A DNA stretch of 64,000 bases from Rhytidiadelphus loreus. Its lineage: Eukaryota; Streptophyta; Bryopsida; Hypnales; Hylocomiaceae. The notes beneath the pieces are model-generated. The model was not told the origin of the DNA, made no database searches, and worked only from the letters and a program-made list of their open reading frames with translations. How positions within the stretch are numbered: the first letter of the stretch is position 1; every line of letters begins with the position of its first letter. Positions 58,268 through 64,000 of the stretch are shown in pieces. The translations under genes and the position numbers were made by a program. The stretch covers positions 71,715,348-71,779,347 of the forward strand of contig OX344764.1 of NCBI GenBank assembly GCA_947034895.1, written 5' to 3'.

Positions 58268-58820
58268 CCCTTTAGGGGGGCCGAGCATGCCAAATTTGGT
58301 CGTTTTAAACAGAATTTTGGAAATTAAAACACTTTCCTTACCTCATTTGACTGTGAGGTATAAATGAGATGTGAGGGCACGGGAATTTCGCTTCCAATGA
58401 GCCATTGGCCATCAAATTTGGAGCAATAATGACTTATCTATGGCAATTTGAAGTTGGGATTTAGAAAGTTTCAAAATACACTGTGGGACATGTTTCTCTA
58501 TCAAATTTATTTGTATATAACGAAAGGGAGCATGAAAACTTCACCATAATGTTCATTATAATTTTTCCTATTTTCTATAAAAATTTCATCGTAAAGTGAG
58601 CTCTTTTGTAATTACTACGATTTTTCAAAGATAGAAACTCTAGAAAATCTTATAAATTTCATTTTTTTCCCAAAAAATATTAAAAATTCAGATCTGATAG
58701 AAGACATGAATGGTTATTTGTGAAAAATAATAACTTAAATTAAATGATAAAATTTTGATATGAAAATTTGATTCCAAAAGAATTCAAGAGTTTGCTTGGG
58801 GCTCCTTAGGCCCTAAAGGG
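58268..58820. mobile_element. TTAA-flanked element, copy H
   Basis: TTAA (58264-58267) then CCCTTTAGGGGGGCC; GGCCCTAAAGGG then TTAA (58821-58824). The ends differ from CCCCTAAAGG copies by an inserted TTT pattern, so this is a sub-family. Non-coding, 553 bp. Confidence 0.65.
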
Positions 58821-58824
58821 TTAA

Positions 58825-59380
58825 TCCTTTACTTCCTAAGAAGCCCATTTTCGGACTCACATTTTTGCAACAATTTCGAAGAGTTTATATGGAGATTTTT
58901 ATTTATTTTAATAAAAATATTTCTTTTAAACCAATGCATCCAATATTCTTTTTTTTTTGGCTTGAAACAAATGGACAATTTGCATGCAATATTCTTCACT
59001 CAAGCTAATGATATAATGAAATTTTTCATTTAGATTATACTTTCCACGATACGAACATTCAAAGTTTGTAACTTAAAATCATGAATTAGCATTCCAAGTG
59101 GAAGAAAAGAATTTCTTTCAAGATAATCCTATGATAGCCCACAAAACAAGAAAATCCATAACTTTCGCATCATGAATCCAATTGGAATGAATCAAAGCAT
59201 CCCATTTAGAAAAATCCAATATAATATACAAGAAAAAAAAAAATCATCTTTGATTCAAATTTCTAGTGGATTTTTTGGGTTGCTCGGTCTCACCCATTTT
59301 GAAGTTAATAGGTTATGGTGCAAAAAAATTTGCGCACGGACACCAACAAAAACATAATGGTAAAAGCTGGGCCATTGCTA
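58825..59380. mobile_element. Fragment related to TTAA copy F
   Basis: Segments such as AACAAGAAAATCCATAACTTT and AATTGGAATGAATCAAAGC follow the order seen in copies A and F. No terminal ends could be assigned. Confidence 0.4.
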
Positions 59381-59661
59381 TACTTAGCTTCCAAAACACC
59401 ATGGCTTGATCCATTGCATAGCAATGGCATTCAATAATACCATGAACATGAGAAATCTATCATTCTAATAATATATTTCAATACATCGCAATTGTAGCGG
59501 TTTTGCATTGTACGTGACGACGGACGACCACTCATTGACACCATTATACTATGCTTGCTACATTCTATATTGCATCATTGTATGGAAAACAACTAAATCT
59601 AAATTTAGAGCCCATATTGTAAGACAAACAATACAATAGTGTATTAGTGTTTAATTCGGCT
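59381..59661. other. Spacer downstream of the CxxC/UIM-like gene
   Basis: Short AT-rich 3' flank without recognisable feature. Confidence 0.4.
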
Positions 59662-60666
59662 TCATTCGGAATCTGAATCCGTGTCATCTCTCTGACTTGG
59701 GCCTGTAGGACCACCACCATAAACACCGAGATATGGTCCTCCGCCATAGTAGTCGGGAACATATCCGCTTTGCCCACCTCCTGGTCCATAATTTGCGGAG
59801 GAATGACCTCCAAAAGTTGGAGGAGGAATTGAATCACCGTGGAGTGATCCTCTTTGAGTTGAACCGCCATAATAAGAGCCTCCAACGTTTTGAGAGCCAT
59901 GTTGGGGGTCATGGCCATAGTGTGAACCATAGGACCCATGTGGTGGATCATATGCACCACGGTCACATTGGTAGAATCCATCATACCCATCTTGTCGACC
60001 ACGGTCCTCTACGCTTCTACGCATCGCTTCTTGCATTTGTTGTTCATATTCAATGTCTTCTCGATCTTTTTTACGCTCGTGCTCCTCTCCCAATGTCACT
60101 GGTGCTAGAGCTTCACCCTCATCACCGTCACTCGACCATTCATCTTCTCCATGTGGCACCACAACTGCAGGAAATCCAAACTGCCCTCGATTGGACCACT
60201 CTGGCTGGCAATCACTTGTAGCAGTCCAACTAGTATAAATCATTGCATCATTCCGATTCAAACTATCCACATGTTTCCCATAAATGGTACGCCAATCCAC
60301 ATCTTTGTGGAGTACAATCTCTGCCCAAACCATAGCCATGTTAGAATAGTTCATTATATTAGGTTTGGAGTCACGTAAACCCGCTGAACGCGTTACTTCT
60401 TCGTAACGGTGAAGAAAGTGTCGGCTCGTACATGTGGACATTTGTCTTTCCCATCGACGAACTTGGCCTTCAGCACGTTCTCGTGACCACATTTTAGAGA
60501 GGTGAGTCATCTTCACGTACTTCTTGCATGTGGTGCAGTCCCAAACTTTCTTTGGCTCTTCTTCCCATCCATCTTCAGCTACGCAATTAGGGTTTTCCCA
60601 GTCAACCCAATTCATATCTTGAGATTTCCCTTTCTTACTCTTACTTGATGGTTTAGGGCGAGACAT
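59662..60666 (-). CDS. CxxC, UIM-like and Gly/Tyr-rich protein
   Basis: 334 residues, single exon, intact. ATG 60666 gives MSRPKPSSKSKKGKSQDMNW, a basic nuclear-type start; an in-frame upstream start is part of the leader. Residues 42-85 hold WDCTTCKKYVKMTHLSKMW and later CTSRHFLHRY, a possible zinc-binding CxxC..C..H module that I cannot assign to a named family. Residues 205-221 (IEYEQQMQEAMRRSVED) match a ubiquitin-interacting motif: acidic lead, M..AM..S..D. Residues 226-326 are a low-complexity Gly/Tyr/Ser/His tail, the kind that drives condensates. It lies 3 kb from the kinase-like gene in the same orientation, with the same kind of GC cluster upstream. Confidence 0.6.
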   Translation of the reverse strand: MSRPKPSSKSKKGKSQDMNWVDWENPNCVAEDGWEEEPKKVWDCTTCKKYVKMTHLSKMWSRERAEGQVRRWERQMSTCTSRHFLHRYEEVTRSAGLRDSKPNIMNYSNMAMVWAEIVLHKDVDWRTIYGKHVDSLNRNDAMIYTSWTATSDCQPEWSNRGQFGFPAVVVPHGEDEWSSDGDEGEALAPVTLGEEHERKKDREDIEYEQQMQEAMRRSVEDRGRQDGYDGFYQCDRGAYDPPHGSYGSHYGHDPQHGSQNVGGSYYGGSTQRGSLHGDSIPPPTFGGHSSANYGPGGGQSGYVPDYYGGGPYLGVYGGGPTGPSQRDDTDSDSE

Positions 60667-60957
60667 GATAACCTTGATTACAATGAAGATAATTGATGTC
60701 CGAATTTTCCCAAAATATTGCACCAAGTGCACCAAGTGCTTCTCACTTCAAAATTCAAATGCAATGGAGTGAAACGGTTTTCTAATTCACAATTCCTCGC
60801 ATACAAGAAATTATTCAAACCACATCACTTAAAACCACCAAGTATCCAAGCACAACCGTTCACACACCAAACCGAAAGGGGCGCGCAAAGCCACAGATTC
60901 ACATCGGGCACTAGAAAACCCACTTCGGGAGGGAAACAACTGTGGAAAAATGAGGCG

Positions 60958-61145
60958 TCGGAAACGCTATTTATGGCTTCCGACGGCACTTTAGGGTCCG
61001 TCCGAATCCGACGGCCTGTTTTCCGACGCCCCCATCGTGTGGCCCGAAACTGTCGCACGATGGATCGCACGGTCACCGAGAAAGTGCGGACGCACCAACA
61101 TGCGGACGAACAGCTCGGACGAGGCGTCGGAAGGGCGGAGGGGCT
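60958..61145. repeat. GC-rich CCGACGG cluster 3
   Basis: Copies of TTCCGACGGC, AATCCGACGGCCTG and TTCCGACGCCC spread through a GC-rich block about 300-480 bp upstream of the CxxC/UIM-like start codon. Same strand orientation as clusters 1, 2 and 4. Confidence 0.7.
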
Positions 61146-63234
61146 GTCCGGCGAGGAGAATTTTGGAAAACAAGGGAAGTTTTGCCCCTTTCGAAATTGC
61201 AGGCTTTGCCCTGCAGCAGGGGCAACGAAGGGGGCAATTCAGCGTACCCTTTTTTGGCCCCCCCTGTGAGCACATAAAAAATTTTGGAACTGAACCGTAC
61301 GATCTAAAATGTTGCTTGTAACACACTAAACCCTTGTATAACATGTAGAAGGAAAATAAGAAGAAGAAAGAAGTATGGAATTTTTGAATTCCCAAATTCA
61401 TGAGGGTTTTGCTATGCCCTTGAAAAATTAGGATCCCATTGCTTCGAAATGCATAATTTTTTGGATAAATCATGTACATCCTCTAATTCGCTTTCTTGAA
61501 ATAATTGTAGAAATTATTGAACTACGGTTATCTCGGGGGGTCATTTAGAGTGTCCATTAGAAACCAAGTGCGAACAAAACTTTGGACCCCCTATATATTT
61601 TTTGAATTTTAAATAAAACAAAATTAAAAAAATATGAATAGATTTTCCTACTTTAAAAGTTTATGTTTTGAATTATTGATATTTTTATTTGTTAATAATA
61701 ATTAGTTACAAATTTTTGAAGTAAAAAGATACATTGTAGAACTGAAAAATAGCTTTCACACCCCTCTATTATATAAGAAAAAATTGTCTAAAAAATGAAC
61801 AAAAAATTCCTAAAAATAACTCATTATTGAAAGCTCGTTTTGAATTGAATATTGACTCAATGGTCATCTAAATGTGTCCTCTATAATTATTTCAATTGAA
61901 AAACATGCCATTTTAGTTCATTTTCAAGTTTCAACCTCTTCTAGAAATCATTTTATATTTTATTTGAGTTGGAAATTTTGGCAATAGAAAGCTATAGTCA
62001 TTATTAAACAATGTTCAAAATTTTAGGTTGAAATTATAGTTTATTAGAAACCACTTGTTCACATGTGATTTGTTATAGTAGAACTAAGTGCACCCCCCAA
62101 GACGGTTATGGCCTTATGGGGCACTTACAACTGCATTTTTTGAGTAAAGAAAGAGAGATTCCATAATTGTTGACCATGTAAAAGTAGAAAAACTACCTTT
62201 CCATAATTTATTTGAAGAAATATTTATTTTTTGCTCAAATGTGCCCACTCTCTTTCAGTTCCACAAAAACATGTAGAACTTCTTTTCTAGATAATAGTTA
62301 TCAATCTCACTAGCAATTGCATGCAGAAATGAACTCTACCGATTTATAGATCTATTTTGGCAACACTCAAGAACATGCTCTAATAGGCTAGAACTTTGAA
62401 GTTTGAATAAAGAGATTATCCATAATTCTATAATATAATATATTTTTGTGCAATACTGCAAGGTATGAAAGCTTAACATTTCGTCATACATATAATTAAT
62501 GAAACCTAAATTAATAGATTAATGAATTCAACTTTAGAAAAATTGGTGAAGGCCTTCAAGTTGGACCCTCTCTCCCCCTTCTCAATGAAATGAAAAAATA
62601 TATCAATATAGGGTATATGGTTCAAATTTTCAATATTACAATGTCATGAATTCATGAATGAGTAGTACATTTTACAAGTAAATAAAAAACTTTCAAATGA
62701 TCATATGTGACGTTCTCCTTCTATTAATTCTCGTACATGAGTGATCATCATATTCAATTGTCAATTTTGTGGGACAACCTTTCACTTTATGAATTTCCAC
62801 GGTGCCATGTAATAATTCATACCCGGAAACATAGAAATGAATAACTAATTAGTCGACAAGGTTCACATGTATAGTACATTTAAATTATCACATGTAGACT
62901 ACAAGTTCAATGGATCAATTACACAATGGTCTCTACATTCAAATTACATTTCAATTTTCAACCAACATTTCCACATTGACTTTTTAAATCATATCTTAAA
63001 ATCATAGAAGAAGTCATGTACTTTGTGGATCCAAAAAAATAAATGTCTTCAAATTGCAATGTAATAATGTATCCATGTAACCATGTATACTTGTATAGAG
63101 GGCGAGCCAAAATTGCTACTAGTGGATATTGGGATGGTGAGAATACTCGGTGAAATCGTAAAAGTGATGCCGCATGCTGCACCAATTTTTTGTTGAGCAC
63201 GTGAATATTTTATATGGAAATTTAATAATTTGTA
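61146..63234. other. Non-coding stretch
   Basis: GC content falls back after 61280. No supported gene, RNA gene or paired element ends. Frames here are short and without domain-like sequence. Confidence 0.4.
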
Positions 63235-63270
63235 GGGTTTCGGGTCTAGGGTCTAGGGTCTAGGGTTTAG
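63235..63270. repeat. Short telomere-like repeat
   Basis: GGGTCTAGGGTCTAGGGTCTAGGGTTTAG: three TCTAGGG heptamers and one TTTAGGG-type boundary, a variant of the plant telomere unit. Far too short to be a telomere; an interstitial relic or chance. Confidence 0.6.
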
Positions 63271-63480
63271 CATTAAAAACAATCTCACAATGTAGGGAAG
63301 AAAATGAACAATAAGCTTTCACACATTGGATGCTTTCTACATTTCATTGATTATTTTTTACAGTGATTTAACTATTTCAAGGATCCGTTGTTTGAACAGT
63401 GCGTACACAGCTGGAGGATGACAGTTCAGCAGGTCCGTGCAGAGGAGACGATGGCCTGATCGGAGACCTAAAGACCTAAA

Positions 63481-63800
63481 ATCCATCCGACGGCCTGATT
63501 CGACAGCTTGATCCGACGGCCACGGCCTGTTCGGTCTGCCTGATCGGGCGTAGGCGACTCCGAAACTTGGTCTTCCGACGGCCCGATCCGACGGGCTGAT
63601 CCGACGCCCCCGATGTGTTTGATCCGACGGTAGCGTTCGATCCGACGGCCTCATCGGCCGATGACGTCGGATCCGACGGCAACGGCCTGTTCGGTCCGCC
63701 CGATCGGACGATCAGGTCCAATCTGACGGCCCAAAGTTGGACGGATCGCGGTCCGGAACCGAACCGGTATTAGGGTTGGTTTCGGACGGCTATATGATCG
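63481..63800. repeat. GC-rich GATCCGACGGCC cluster 4
   Basis: The longest cluster, with about ten copies of (G)ATCCGACGG(C) and variants such as GATCGGACG, in the same orientation as the others. It is followed by GGCTATATGATCGG and a pyrimidine-rich tract to 63840, so it could precede a gene to the right of the window or, by analogy, be a transposon subterminal block. Confidence 0.8.
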
Positions 63801-64000
63801 GACGGGCCCTTCATTTCTTTTCACTTCTTCTCTCCAAGCTTGCCAAGTCAGATGTGTTGCTGTTGCCTCTGGCGCTAGTTGCTCTTACTTGGTGGAGAGA
63901 AGGGGTCCAACATATTTTATTACGGTGTGACTTTGGCAGATTTAAATTACCTACACGTATATTTCAAATGACCGAATTTTTTACTTTGAATTGCTCTTCA
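63801..64000. other. Window end, no gene seen
   Basis: CT-rich sequence, no ORF of note. A gene start to the right cannot be excluded. Confidence 0.3.

Noticed and set aside
57845..58288. Frames over the GC cluster, including the upstream extension of the kinase-like protein
   Set aside because: They translate the GACGG repeat into low-complexity Arg/Ser/Pro text; the natural start is the ATG at 57788.
60718..61269. 183-codon plus-strand frame
   Set aside because: Lies over the promoter and GC cluster of the opposite gene; no domain.

Overview
The window looks like nuclear DNA of a land plant, most likely a bryophyte and probably a moss. It is AT-rich and repeat-dense, and its genes are split by short GT-AG introns. 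The strongest clue is a protein kinase - NB-ARC - LRR gene, an architecture described in mosses such as Physcomitrella rather than in flowering plants. The species cannot be named from sequence alone.

Layout. 1-25 kb is gene-poor. It holds candidate minus-strand exons of a WD40-type gene (16.1, 13.4, 12.7 and 4.6 kb), a 2.24 kb non-autonomous CACTA element with a TAG target duplication, several MITEs, and many copies of one mobile family flanked by TTAA with CCCCTAAAGG-type inverted ends. 25.7-34.3 kb is the kinase-NLR gene. I join a small first exon encoding a hydrophobic N-terminal segment to a non-RD kinase exon, a complete NB-ARC exon and an LRR array of about 67 near-identical 72-bp units. 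The first stop falls after about 35 units; LRR coding continues in the same frame past two further stops. 34.8-36.9 kb is a minus-strand LTR-retroelement-like remnant. 38.1-42.0 kb is a degraded Mutator-like transposase (C-rich/HxH finger, DDE-like core, SWIM finger) on the minus strand. 44.4-45.7 kb is a threefold tandem repeat carrying perfect palindromes.

46.8-51.2 kb (plus strand) is a gene of about ten exons. Its predicted product joins a ParB-like domain to a C-terminal beta-class DNA methyltransferase fold, an arrangement familiar from bacteria and phages. The introns keep phase, but this copy carries two in-frame stops and at least one frameshift, and its methyltransferase motifs are altered, so it is probably a pseudogene of a family worth looking for elsewhere in the genome. 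53.3-61.1 kb contains more TTAA elements and two intact single-exon minus-strand genes: a divergent kinase-like protein and a CxxC protein with a UIM-like helix and a Gly/Tyr-rich tail. Each has a GC-rich cluster of GACGG motifs just upstream; two further clusters lie at 54.0 and 63.5 kb.

How it fits together. The only apparently functional immune gene is the kinase-NLR. Around it the region is shaped by transposition, tandem expansion and decay. All family names are from motif reading; no database search was run.
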